NCBI RefSeq assembly: GCF_004116465.1
Contig: NZ_PDJV01000002.1
Coordinates: 1 to 64,000, forward strand
Origin: Arcobacter sp. F2176
Lineage (GTDB): Bacteria; Campylobacterota; Campylobacteria; Campylobacterales; Arcobacteraceae
DNA length: 64,000 nt
Direction of reading: 5' to 3'
Below the pieces are notes generated by a model that made no database searches, was not told the DNA's origin, and worked only from the letters and a program-made list of their open reading frames with translations. Below are positions 36,885 to 45,060 of the stretch, piece after piece; position 1 is the first letter of the stretch; each line of letters starts with the position of its first letter. The translations under genes were made by a program, and so were the position numbers.

Positions 36885-37606
36885 TGAATGTAAAAATGAC
36901 AATCTCTTATGATGGTTTTTCTTATCAAGGTTCACAAAGACAAAGTAATAAAAAAAGTGTGGAAGATAAACTTATAGAAGTATTTAAATTGTTAAATATT
37001 GAACCTAAAATAACATTAAGTGGAAGAACTGATAAACAAGTACATGCTACCGGACAAGTTTTTAATATACTTATTCCTGCTTACTGGTCAAACTTCTCAA
37101 AGCTAAAGCAAGTTATGAATTATAAGCTACCAAGTTCTATAAGAGTTAGAAATATTCAAAAAGTAAGTGATGAATTTCATGCAAGATTTCATGCTAAAAA
37201 AAGAGTATATAGATATGTTATTTCTACAAAAGAAGTAACACCTTTTTTGGCAAATTATGTTACTTTTGTAAAACAAATAAATGAAGAGAAAATAAAAGAG
37301 GCAATAAAACTTTTTATTGGAGTGCATGATTTCGAATATTTTCACAAAAGTGGTAGTGAAAAAGAGAATAAAGTAAGAGAAATTTTTGATGCAAAATTTT
37401 ACAAATATAAAGATTTTTATATCTTTAGATTTGAAGCAAATTCATATTTGAGATCTCAGATTAGAATTATGGTTGGTTTTTTATTAAAAATTTCAGAAGG
37501 AAAATTTTCAAAAAATGATTTAAAATCTCAACTTTCCAGAGAAAAATATATCTATAAAACCCCCGCTATTCCTAATGGTTTGTACTTATCACAAGTTAAG
37601 TACTAA
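36884..37606 (+). CDS. truA: tRNA pseudouridine synthase A
   Basis: The 240-residue enzyme makes pseudouridine at positions 38-40 of tRNA. It has YDGFSYQGSQRQ, the catalytic Asp in LSGRTDKQVHATGQV, FHARFHAKKRVYRYVIS and the closing YLRSQIRIMVGFLL. The ATG shares a base with the previous TAA (TAATG), so it ends the overlapping chain that began with glmU. Confidence 0.96.
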   Translation: MNVKMTISYDGFSYQGSQRQSNKKSVEDKLIEVFKLLNIEPKITLSGRTDKQVHATGQVFNILIPAYWSNFSKLKQVMNYKLPSSIRVRNIQKVSDEFHARFHAKKRVYRYVISTKEVTPFLANYVTFVKQINEEKIKEAIKLFIGVHDFEYFHKSGSEKENKVREIFDAKFYKYKDFYIFRFEANSYLRSQIRIMVGFLLKISEGKFSKNDLKSQLSREKYIYKTPAIPNGLYLSQVKY

Positions 37607-37671
37607 ATATAAATATAAATTAAATTATTTTTTATAATTTTTATGTTAAAAGAAAAATAGAAAAAAGATGG

Positions 37672-37677
37672 TATAAT
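37672..37677 (+). promoter_or_regulatory. TATAAT box upstream of response regulator
   Basis: A perfect -10 hexamer lies 47 bases before the ATG at 37724. The -35 region is weak (TTAAAA about 20 bases upstream). AGGAG precedes the ATG. Confidence 0.5.
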
Positions 37678-37723
37678 AGAAAGAATAATCAATAATAATT
37701 ATAAAAAAATATAGGAGCTCTGT

Positions 37724-38440
37724 ATGAGTATATATACAACTAGAGTTTTGCTAGTAGAAGATGAAGAAGTTGCTAGGAAAACATTATCTTTTTATTTAAA
37801 CACAATCTTCGATGAAGTAGTCGTAGCAAGTGATGGTCAAGAAGGAATTAATTTTTATAAAGAAAGCTTTAATAATGATAAGTGTTTTGATTTAGTTTTA
37901 ACTGATATTAAAATGCCAAATAAAGATGGTATTGAAATGATTGATGAAATTTTGGAAATTGTTCCAGATCAAAAGTTTATAATAGTTTCTGCACATAAAA
38001 ATGAAGAAGATTTATTAAAACTTATCAATTTAAAAGTTTTAGGGTATTTTGTTAAACCATTAAATGTAGATGATATGATGGATATGTTACAAAAAGCAAA
38101 TGATGAATTAATTAGTGCTAAAAAAGACAGCAAAGAAGATGATTCTCCATTAGTTTTAAATAATACATATACCTATAATAGAAGTAGAAGTTTATTATAC
38201 AAAGATGGGTTGAGTGTAAAACTATCTAAAAAAGAGTCTCAAATTTTAGAAGTTTTAATTAAGAACTTAGGTGAAGTTGTTTCTGTAGAAAAATTCAAAG
38301 AAGATGTTTGGGGTGATTTGACTACAAATGATTCTGCATTTAGAACAGTAATGAAAAGATTAAAAGATAAAGTTATTGATGATGATTTTATTATTTCACA
38401 AAAAGGTTATGGTTATATTATAGAATTACCATATATGTAA
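37724..38440 (+). CDS. OmpR-family response regulator
   Basis: The 238-residue protein has a receiver domain (acid pocket Glu12/Asp13 in LLVEDEEVARKT, phosphorylation site Asp61 in LVLTDIKMPNKDGI, Lys in YFVKPL) and a C-terminal winged helix (LSKKESQILEVLIKNLGEVV, VWGDLTTNDSAFRTVMKRLK). It has no adjacent histidine kinase, so it is probably controlled by a kinase encoded elsewhere. It has its own promoter box and a terminator. Confidence 0.93.
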   Translation: MSIYTTRVLLVEDEEVARKTLSFYLNTIFDEVVVASDGQEGINFYKESFNNDKCFDLVLTDIKMPNKDGIEMIDEILEIVPDQKFIIVSAHKNEEDLLKLINLKVLGYFVKPLNVDDMMDMLQKANDELISAKKDSKEDDSPLVLNNTYTYNRSRSLLYKDGLSVKLSKKESQILEVLIKNLGEVVSVEKFKEDVWGDLTTNDSAFRTVMKRLKDKVIDDDFIISQKGYGYIIELPYM

Positions 38441-38458
38441 TTTATTGATATTTAACTT

Positions 38459-38493
38459 TTAAAAAGGTGGGAATTTTTTCTCACCTTTTTTTA
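38459..38493 (+). terminator. intrinsic terminator after response regulator
   Basis: AAAAAGGTG and CACCTTTTT pair around a 12-base loop, followed by more T. It also shows that the long MFS frame beginning at 38467 cannot be real at its start. Confidence 0.88.
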
Positions 38494-38514
38494 TTTCTTT
38501 TAAATCGGACAAAT

Positions 38515-39663
38515 TTGAAAACAAAAGAACTTTCTATAATTATATACAACATAGTAGTTGTATTATCTGTAATGTATGCAACTCAGCCACTTCAACCCTT
38601 ACTTGCAAAAGAGTTTGAAGTATCAATTGTAAAATCTTCACAATTTACAGCAGTTATCATGTTATTTTTAGCAATTGCACCTATTATTTATGGATATATA
38701 TTAGAACGAGTAAATGCAAAAAGGGTTTTATTGACAGCTTCACTTATTTTAGCCGTTACAAATACTTTTTTATCTTTTTCAACATCATACGAGATGTTTT
38801 TAACTATAAGAACAATAGAAGCCATAGTAATACCAGCGATTTTAACTTCATCTATGAGTATCTTAGCAAACATAGATAAAGTAAATGTGAAACTAAATAT
38901 GTCAATATATGTGGCTTCAACAGTTTTTGGTGGTTTAGTAGGAAGGGTATTTTCAGGATATATTGCCACATATTTTTCTTGGCAAATGGTTTTCTTATCT
39001 CTATCTTTTGCTTCAATTATTGGATTGTTTTTAGTTACAAGATTAAACTATGATGCCCAAGCTCACTTAACAAAAGCTACAATAAAAGATATCACACATA
39101 TATTAAAAGATAAAAGATTTTTTGTAATATATCTTTTGATGTTTTCTATATTTTTTGTATTTGCAGGAGTTTTAAATATCTTGCCATTTAGACTTAAAGA
39201 GTTAGATCCAAGTACAAGTGAGAGCCAGATAGGACTTTTATATTTAGGATATGGGGTTGGAATAGTTGTCTCACTTTTTATTCATAAGATTATAAAATTC
39301 TTTGATAAAGAGATGAAAACTATACTTTTTGGAATAATAATCTTTTTAATCTCAACAGCACTATATATAGTAGAAAATCCACTTATTATATTTCTAAATG
39401 TATTTTTATTTTGTTTAGGAATGTTTACAGTTCATACGGTTAGTACTAGAATGGCAAACTCCCTAAAAGAGTCACAAAAATCATTAACCTCAGGTATGTA
39501 CCTAAGTTTCTATTACATAGGTGGAACAGTTGGTTCAATTATCCCTCCAATGTTTTATTCTCTTTATGGTTGGGATAAAACTATATACTTATGTATGTTT
39601 TTACTTTTTGTAATCTTTATTTTTGTATATTCAAATAGAAAAATATTTAAGGCGTATAATTGA
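38515..39663 (+). CDS. MFS transporter (YnfM-like)
   Basis: I chose the TTG at 38515 (MKTKELSIIIYNIVVVLSVM) with GGA six bases upstream; an earlier GTG lies inside the terminator hairpin of the previous gene. About 382 residues with 12 membrane segments. The first is followed by YATQPLQPLLAKEFEVSIVK, and the motif A-like loop YILERVNAKRVLL lies between segments 2 and 3. This matches the drug-efflux-like YnfM/YbcL group. Substrate unknown. Its stop overlaps the next start (TTGA). Confidence 0.85.
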   Translation: MKTKELSIIIYNIVVVLSVMYATQPLQPLLAKEFEVSIVKSSQFTAVIMLFLAIAPIIYGYILERVNAKRVLLTASLILAVTNTFLSFSTSYEMFLTIRTIEAIVIPAILTSSMSILANIDKVNVKLNMSIYVASTVFGGLVGRVFSGYIATYFSWQMVFLSLSFASIIGLFLVTRLNYDAQAHLTKATIKDITHILKDKRFFVIYLLMFSIFFVFAGVLNILPFRLKELDPSTSESQIGLLYLGYGVGIVVSLFIHKIIKFFDKEMKTILFGIIIFLISTALYIVENPLIIFLNVFLFCLGMFTVHTVSTRMANSLKESQKSLTSGMYLSFYYIGGTVGSIIPPMFYSLYGWDKTIYLCMFLLFVIFIFVYSNRKIFKAYN

Positions 39664-40016
39664 TTTTAGGAAAATGTCCTTATTGTAAAGATGGACAAAT
39701 AGAAGTAAGAAAAAAAGAGGTTAATGGCAAAAAAATAGAGCTTTATGCTTGTTCTAATGCCAAATGGTACAGCGAAGATGGAGAACTCTTCGAACTCACC
39801 CCTGAGGCAACTTGTGATTTTAAGATATGGCAAAATTCTTTGAGGAAGTATGGGAAGTATTTGAAACAAAGAGAAGTGAGAGCTTTACTTTTAGGAGAAG
39901 ATGTTGTTGTTACTTTTCATTCTAAGAAGTATAAAGAGAAGGTTACTTATCAGAAGTATATAATGCTAAGTCAAGAGTATGGAGTGTCAGTCATCTGGGA
40001 CATCGACATAGAATAA
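39660..40016 (+). CDS. topoisomerase-type zinc-ribbon protein
   Basis: The 118-residue protein starts with TTG overlapping the MFS stop. It has CPYCKDGQIEVRKKEVNGKK, YACSNAKW and CDFKIWQ, which look like one four-Cys ribbon of the kind at the C-terminus of DNA topoisomerases. This is followed by KYGKYLKQREVRALLLGEDV, similar to the Toprim_Crpt repeat. No catalytic domain is present. It may be a stand-alone nucleic-acid-binding protein. Confidence 0.55.
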   Translation: MILGKCPYCKDGQIEVRKKEVNGKKIELYACSNAKWYSEDGELFELTPEATCDFKIWQNSLRKYGKYLKQREVRALLLGEDVVVTFHSKKYKEKVTYQKYIMLSQEYGVSVIWDIDIE

Positions 40017-40138
40017 AAAAGCCATCTTTTTACAAATTTCTGCGTCAGAACAATAAATTTACTCAGTCACATACTGCTTGTATGTTCCTTCCCAAATTGA
40101 TTCCTCTTCCTTGAACTTACTAAAAATATGGCTTTTTT
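40015..40138 (+). repeat. nested hairpin element, possible dispersed repeat and terminator
   Basis: AAAAAAGCCAT (40015-40025) and ATGGCTTTTTT (40128-40138) are a perfect 11-base inverted pair enclosing 102 bases. Inside, AATAAATTT (40052-40060) pairs with AAATTGATT (40094-40102, one mismatch), and ACATAC-TGCTT-GTATGT (40069-40085) forms the tip. The outer stem ends in T residues and could stop transcription of the zinc-ribbon gene. The rest has no coding frame. Confidence 0.6.
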
Positions 40139-40222
40139 GTATTTTATTTAAAGTGTCGAAATGCTAATTTTTAAATAATATTCTTGTAACATACTTATAA
40201 ATATTTTATTTAAAGAGTTATT

Positions 40223-41860
40223 ATGGAATTGGTTTATTTGTGGGTTGAGGATTATAAGAATATAAAGAAGCAGGGGTTTAATTTTTCTCCTAGGTTTAAG
40301 TGTGAGTTAAAAGATGAGTATGATGAGAAAGGAAAATTAAAAGATAATTGCGAATTAATTATTGATAAAAATGAAGATTATGTGAGTATTTTCCCTGAGA
40401 ACATAAATATTACTGCTATTGTTGGGGAGAATGGGAGTGGGAAGAGTAATCTTATTAAATGTATTGATTTTGTGTTTACTAGTTGTCAATATAACATTTA
40501 TTTTTCGAATAATATTCTTTATTCTGATTTTCCATTAAAACAAATTATTAATAAAACAAATTATGAATTAAAAGAAAAAGAAGAACATAATGAAATAATA
40601 TTTTTGAACAGAAATTTTTTTATGGAAGTTCCTTTAAATGGTGCATTATCTCCTTTATTTTTAGATAATAAAAATTTATATTCAAAATATTTTAAATTAG
40701 ACAAAAAAAACTCTACAATAAATATAAATAATTTTCATAAAGAGATTCTAAGAACTTTGTTATTTAGTAAAAGTAATATTAAAAATACATTCTTTAATCC
40801 CAAAAAAATAAGAATTAAATTTAATCAATTACATAAAGATTTCATTGAATCTAAAAAAATAAGAGAAATACGAATTTATAATAATTTATATAATTATAAA
40901 GAAATATATAAAATTTATTTAAAATCTAACGATTTGATTTCATCTCAAAATAAGGGGATTGATGTTGAAAGCGAAATGATTGATTTTTTAAACGATAAAG
41001 ATAAAATATTAAACTTTAATATTTATGATGAATCCTTTATATTAAAAGGAGATGATGATATTTTTAAGTTTTTGGAGAAGTTTATCGTAAATAATCCTAG
41101 CTTGCTTTTTTCAAAAGATTTTATATTTCGAGAATTAAAAAGAATTGAATTCTTAAAAGATAATAATTTTGAAATATTTCTTTATTTAAATAAAATAGGA
41201 TTTTTAGAGTATGACTTTATAGATGAACAAAAAACTTTTTCGTCTTTAAGTAGTGGAGAAAAATCTTTTTTCAGTGAATTCTTATTTTTAAATAAAGAGA
41301 TATTTTATAATCGAGAAAATAAAACTTTTTTATTAATTTTTGATGAACCTGAAACTACTTTACATCCACAATGGCAAAAAAAATATATAAATGAGGTTGT
41401 AACTTTTTTAAAGAATTATACAACAAAAGATATTCAATTCCATGTACTCATCACATCTCATTCTCCATTTATTTTGTCAGATTTACCAAAAAAGAATATA
41501 ATATTTTTAGAAAAAGGAAAACAAGTTTATCCGTTTGAAGATAATCAACAAACTTTTGGAGCAAATATTCATACTTTACTTTCTCATGGATTTTTTATGA
41601 AAGATGGACTTATGGGTGAATTTGCAAAAGATAAAATTGATATAGCAATCAAATATTTAAATCAAACAAAATTAAGTGATGATGAGATTAGTTATTGTGA
41701 AAACATTATCTCAATTATTGGTGAGCCAATAATTAAAAGAGAATTGCAAAGAAAATTAGATAGTAAAAGATTATCAAAATTAGACAAAATTGATGAAATT
41801 GAAGAACAAATGAGATTGCTTGAACATCGTTTAGAAATGATAAGGAAAAATCAGAAATGA
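40223..41860 (+). CDS. ptuA: Septu-like PtuA ATPase
   Basis: The 545-residue AAA-type ATPase has Walker A GENGSGKS (residues 68-75), an ABC-like signature FSSLSSGEKSFFSEFLFL, Walker B with catalytic Glu in LLIFDEPETTLHPQW (about residue 370) and an H-loop ITSHSPFILSDLP. The 250 residues between are low in similarity to anything I recognise. There is no TOPRIM domain, which argues against an OLD nuclease. With the HNH gene that overlaps it by ATGA, it fits the Septu anti-phage pair (PtuA ATPase, PtuB HNH nuclease). The very AT-rich codon use and position next to repeats are consistent with transfer. The pairing is seen; the function is inferred. Confidence 0.78.
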   Translation: MELVYLWVEDYKNIKKQGFNFSPRFKCELKDEYDEKGKLKDNCELIIDKNEDYVSIFPENINITAIVGENGSGKSNLIKCIDFVFTSCQYNIYFSNNILYSDFPLKQIINKTNYELKEKEEHNEIIFLNRNFFMEVPLNGALSPLFLDNKNLYSKYFKLDKKNSTININNFHKEILRTLLFSKSNIKNTFFNPKKIRIKFNQLHKDFIESKKIREIRIYNNLYNYKEIYKIYLKSNDLISSQNKGIDVESEMIDFLNDKDKILNFNIYDESFILKGDDDIFKFLEKFIVNNPSLLFSKDFIFRELKRIEFLKDNNFEIFLYLNKIGFLEYDFIDEQKTFSSLSSGEKSFFSEFLFLNKEIFYNRENKTFLLIFDEPETTLHPQWQKKYINEVVTFLKNYTTKDIQFHVLITSHSPFILSDLPKKNIIFLEKGKQVYPFEDNQQTFGANIHTLLSHGFFMKDGLMGEFAKDKIDIAIKYLNQTKLSDDEISYCENIISIIGEPIIKRELQRKLDSKRLSKLDKIDEIEEQMRLLEHRLEMIRKNQK

Positions 41861-42762
41861 TTAAAATTGATACTTCTAAAATAGATAGTTCGAAATATTA
41901 TAAATATATAGAAAATTATATAAATCAAAAAGATACTAAGTATTCTCTAGAAAATATTAATTACGATTTATTAATGATTTTTGATAAAGATTTAGAACAA
42001 ATAGTTACGGCAAAACCTAATGAAGTAAGAGAATTGATAAAAATAGCTCCTAAAGATTTTACAAAAGATATTACTCAATTAAAAGATTTATATGAAGTTT
42101 TTAGAAATAAGTGGGCGGTTGAATTTATAGAAGATTTAAATATAAAAGTTTGCCCTTTTTGCAATAGAGAATATATATTTAAATTTGAGGATAAAATAAA
42201 AGGAGAACCACGAATAATTGCTTCTTTAGATCATTATTATGATAAAAATACTTATCCTTTTTTATCTGTAAGTATCTTTAATTTCATACCTTGTTGTCAT
42301 ATTTGTAATAGTAAATTTAAACATACAAAGAATTTTTACAATAGAAAACATCTTCACCCATATGAAGATAGTTTTAACGGAAAAGCAAAATTTACGAAAT
42401 TTTTTAATAATGTAAATTATGAAAATAAAAAATTTGATTTGTTATCCAAAGAGAGAATATCATTAACTCTAAAACCTTTAGATACTAATGATATTGCAAC
42501 ACAAAATACAATAAATACATTTAGATTAGAAACTTTATACCAAGAGCACAAAGATATAGTTCTAGAACTCATCCAAAAAGCACAAGTTTATAATGAAAGT
42601 TATATTGATGAACTTTTTCAAAAATATGAGGGAACTTTATTTAAAAATCGTGAGGATGTTTTACGGCATATAACTGGTGGATATATAGAAGATAAAGATA
42701 TAAACAAACGACCTCTTTCAAAGTTGATAAAAGATATTAGTGAAGAGTTGGATTTAATATAA
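41857..42762 (+). CDS. ptuB: Septu-like PtuB HNH endonuclease
   Basis: The 301-residue protein has an HNH/zinc site in order: CPFCNREY (about residue 98), LDHYYDKNTYPFLSVSIFNF with the catalytic Asp-His (about 123) and CCHICNSKFK (about 146). This is the layout of PtuB and related HNH nucleases that cut DNA once licensed by an ATPase partner. It starts inside the end of ptuA, so the two are co-translated. The N-terminal 90 residues are helical and unassigned. The gene-free inverted element begins right after its stop. Confidence 0.78.
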   Translation: MIKIDTSKIDSSKYYKYIENYINQKDTKYSLENINYDLLMIFDKDLEQIVTAKPNEVRELIKIAPKDFTKDITQLKDLYEVFRNKWAVEFIEDLNIKVCPFCNREYIFKFEDKIKGEPRIIASLDHYYDKNTYPFLSVSIFNFIPCCHICNSKFKHTKNFYNRKHLHPYEDSFNGKAKFTKFFNNVNYENKKFDLLSKERISLTLKPLDTNDIATQNTINTFRLETLYQEHKDIVLELIQKAQVYNESYIDELFQKYEGTLFKNREDVLRHITGGYIEDKDINKRPLSKLIKDISEELDLI

Positions 42763-42766
42763 TATT

Positions 42767-43316
42767 TTCTCTTGAAGAGGTAAACCTCTTCGCTTCTCTT
42801 ACTTTGTGTGGACAAAGTAAGCAAAACCACCAACGGTTTCAAAGCCCTTTAGGTTCCCTCATTTATTATTTATCTTTTCTAAGTTACAAAACTCATAAAT
42901 AAATGTGCATTTAGCACATTTATTTACTCAAACAGTTGTAACTCTTTTCCGAAAAGAGAAATAAACATTCGGCTTTTGCAAATGTTGGAATAAAAGGTGG
43001 GATAAGGACATTTGCATTTTTGATTTGTTTAGACTTCTAACTTCTCTTTTCTAAATTTACAAATGATAGTTTGAACTGTAGGGATTTTTTCTGCCTTTGA
43101 TGAAGCTGGAAGTTAGATGTTTATTTTCGGTAAAGCCCGAAACTGTTTGAGCGTAAAGAAGAGTGCTAAATGCACTCTTTAGTGAGTTTTGCAGGGCAGA
43201 AAATAAATATATAGCTGAAAGGGAGCTTTGCCTTCATCAATTCGGCAGTCTTTTTTGCTTACTTTTTCGAGACCAAAAAGTAAGAGAAGCGAAGACTGCT
43301 AAGTCTTCAAGAGAGC
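42767..43316. repeat. 550-bp inverted pair of a hairpin-rich element
   Basis: No gene is seen from 42763 to 43519. The left arm (42767-42967) and the reverse complement of the right arm (43117-43316) align along most of their 200 bases. In each arm, hairpins occupy the same places but with different, still paired stems. First: GAAGAGG/CCTCTTC on the left and GAAGACT/AGTCTTC on the right. Second: CTTACTTTG/CAAAGTAAG and CTTACTTTTT/AAAAAGTAAG. Third: GTGC-ATTTA-GCAC with a long A/T stem on the left and GAGTGC-TAAAT-GCACTC on the right. A central 150 bases contains one more pair (GCAAATGT 42978-42985, ACATTTGC 43008-43015). It could be a non-autonomous mobile element or two structured RNAs. Confidence 0.75.
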
Positions 43317-43405
43317 AAAAATTTATTTTTGATATATAAATTTATTCCAAATTTACTTAAAATTAAGTTTGCATAAATCCCACAAATTCAGGCTTAAACA
43401 ACAAA

Positions 43406-43432
43406 TTAGCACTTTTATTTATTAATTGCTAA
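43406..43432 (+). promoter_or_regulatory. CIRCE-like HrcA operator, upstream copy
   Basis: TTAGCACTT-N9-AATTGCTAA matches the CIRCE consensus (TTAGCACTC-N9-GAGTGCTAA) with three changes and the exact spacing. It lies just before the -35 box of the hrcA promoter. Confidence 0.75.
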
Positions 43433-43439
43433 AAAATAC

Positions 43440-43469
43440 TTGACAAATAAACACTCAATTGAGTATAAT
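43440..43469 (+). promoter_or_regulatory. sigma-70 promoter of hrcA-grpE-dnaK
   Basis: TTGACA (43440-43445) and TATAAT (43464-43469) are both perfect and 18 bases apart. The promoter is bracketed by two HrcA operators. Confidence 0.88.
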
Positions 43470-43472
43470 TAT

Positions 43473-43499
43473 TTAGCAGTTTAAGATTATGAGTGCTAA
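43473..43499 (+). promoter_or_regulatory. CIRCE HrcA operator, downstream copy
   Basis: TTAGCAGTT-N9-GAGTGCTAA has a perfect right half and two changes in the left. It covers the expected transcription start, so bound HrcA would block initiation. Confidence 0.85.
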
Positions 43500-43519
43500 A
43501 TAAACAAAATTGGTTGAAA

Positions 43520-44311
43520 ATGATTGACAAAAAAGAGTTTTTACTACAATCTATTATCAAAGCATATATTGAGCATCTAGAACCTATAGGTTCTTCACAG
43601 CTTAAAAGTATGTATGATATCACATATTCACCAGCAACTATTAGGGGATACTTTAAAAAGTTAGGTGATGAGGGCTATTTGGCTCAAGAACATGTAAGTA
43701 GTGGAAGAACTCCTACAACTGAAGCATTACGACAATATTGGAGTTCAAAGTTAAACTTTAAACTCAATTTCGTAGATGAAAAAGCAGTTGATTATTATTC
43801 TTCTCAAGTTGGATTGACAGCATTTGTCTTAGAACAAACTAGCGATGTTTTAAAAAATATACTTAATGTAGAAAATCGATATATGATTTTAGAGTTTTCA
43901 ACTTTTAATGTAACAGTAAAGTTTACAGATGCTCTTTATAGATTTTTAAGTGATATGATAGGTTTAGACTTGATTCATATTGTAAATATTTCTAAGCAAG
44001 TTGGCGCTTTCGAAGTATATGAATCAGTAAACCAATTTTTAAAAAATAGAGACTTTAGAATTTTTAATACTAAAGAATTTTTTTCATTGGTATTAAGATT
44101 TAATTATGATGAAGATACTATTGAAAAGTTTCTAAAAGGAACTATTTTTGAGAGCATTGAAAATGCTATATATTTTGACACAATAGTCCCAGAAGGGTAC
44201 ATCGGTATTTGTCATGATTGTATAATTAACAGCAAAGAATCTAAACTTTTGGTGGTTGGAGAACTATCAAAAGATTATGAATTCTTTTATAATAAAATAA
44301 GTATGAATTAG
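43520..44311 (+). CDS. hrcA: heat-inducible transcription repressor HrcA
   Basis: I chose the ATG at 43520 ([20 protein letters not shown]); an in-frame GTG at 43493 lies inside the CIRCE operator. About 263 residues, as in other Campylobacterota. The winged helix is [20 protein letters not shown], then [20 protein letters not shown] and SGRTPT, the classic HrcA signature. It represses its own operon through CIRCE and is kept active by GroEL in known cases. grpE follows after ten bases. Confidence 0.93.
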   Translation: MIDKKEFLLQSIIKAYIEHLEPIGSSQLKSMYDITYSPATIRGYFKKLGDEGYLAQEHVSSGRTPTTEALRQYWSSKLNFKLNFVDEKAVDYYSSQVGLTAFVLEQTSDVLKNILNVENRYMILEFSTFNVTVKFTDALYRFLSDMIGLDLIHIVNISKQVGAFEVYESVNQFLKNRDFRIFNTKEFFSLVLRFNYDEDTIEKFLKGTIFESIENAIYFDTIVPEGYIGICHDCIINSKESKLLVVGELSKDYEFFYNKISMN

Positions 44312-44321
44312 GAGAGTTATT

Positions 44322-44921
44322 TTGAGTAAAGATACAGAAAATACAAATAATGAAGAAATAATACAAGAAGTTGAGACAAAAGAAGAGTGTTGTAAAGATG
44401 AATCTTCATGTTGTAATGAAAAAGATACAACGGAAGAAGTAAAAGAAGCAACAACAGAAGACAAAATTGCTGAACTTGAAGCTAAGTTAAAAGAGACAGA
44501 AGAAAAATATTTAAGAGTTCATGCGGATTTTGAAAATATCAAAAAAAGATTGGAAAAAGAAAAATATCAAGCAATTGATTATGCAAGTGAAAAATTTGCA
44601 AAAGATTTATTATCTCCAATTGATACATTAGAAATGGCATTAGCAGCTGAAGAAGCAGCAACAAATCTTAGTACTGAAGATTTACTTGCAAAACTAAAAG
44701 AGGGTGTAGAACTTACAATTAAAAACTTCTATACAGCTTTTGAAAAACATAATATTACAGTTGTAGAAACAGATGGAGAGTTTGATCCAAACTTTCACAA
44801 TGCAATTATGCAAGTGGATAGTGAAGATAAACAAACAGGTGAAATTGTGCAAGTTATGCAAAAAGGTTATATGTTGAAAGAAAGATTGCTAAGACCAGCA
44901 ATGGTAAGTATAGCAAACTAG
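44322..44921 (+). CDS. grpE: nucleotide exchange factor GrpE
   Basis: The 199-residue protein uses a TTG start with AGGAGAG upstream. The core has the long coiled coil ([32 protein letters not shown]) and the C-terminal beta domain ([40 protein letters not shown]). It releases ADP from DnaK. The acidic N-terminal tail is odd: it holds two vicinal Cys pairs ([10 protein letters not shown]), which most GrpE proteins lack. Confidence 0.96.
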   Translation: MSKDTENTNNEEIIQEVETKEECCKDESSCCNEKDTTEEVKEATTEDKIAELEAKLKETEEKYLRVHADFENIKKRLEKEKYQAIDYASEKFAKDLLSPIDTLEMALAAEEAATNLSTEDLLAKLKEGVELTIKNFYTAFEKHNITVVETDGEFDPNFHNAIMQVDSEDKQTGEIVQVMQKGYMLKERLLRPAMVSIAN

Positions 44922-44976
44922 AATAAGAGAAGTGTTAGTGAGAAAATTTTTAATTTTTCACTATTCATTTTTCATT

Positions 44977-45006
44977 TGATGCAAAGCATCATTGACCGCA
45001 ATGTCA
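44977..45006. other. two small hairpins between grpE and dnaK
   Basis: TGATGC-AAA-GCATCA (44977-44991) is a six-pair hairpin, followed at once by TGAC...GTCA. They lie in a 139-base gap before dnaK and have no T run, so they are more likely an RNA-processing or stabilising site than a terminator. Confidence 0.35.
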
Positions 45007-45060
45007 GAAAACTATTAATTGAATTTAAAATTTAATAATAAAAAATGATAAGGATATAAA

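Noticed and set aside
38467-38514. GTG start of the MFS transporter
   Set aside because: It falls within the terminator hairpin of the response regulator; the TTG at 38515 has a proper ribosome site.
40223-42762. OLD-family or Gabija-type system
   Set aside because: The ATPase has no TOPRIM nuclease domain and the partner is an HNH protein, not a UvrD-like helicase.
42618-42842. Minus-strand ORF overlapping the end of the HNH gene
   Set aside because: It is antisense to a well-supported coding region and runs into the inverted element, with no ribosome site.
43493-43519. GTG start for hrcA
   Set aside because: It is part of the CIRCE operator and probably too close to or before the transcription start.
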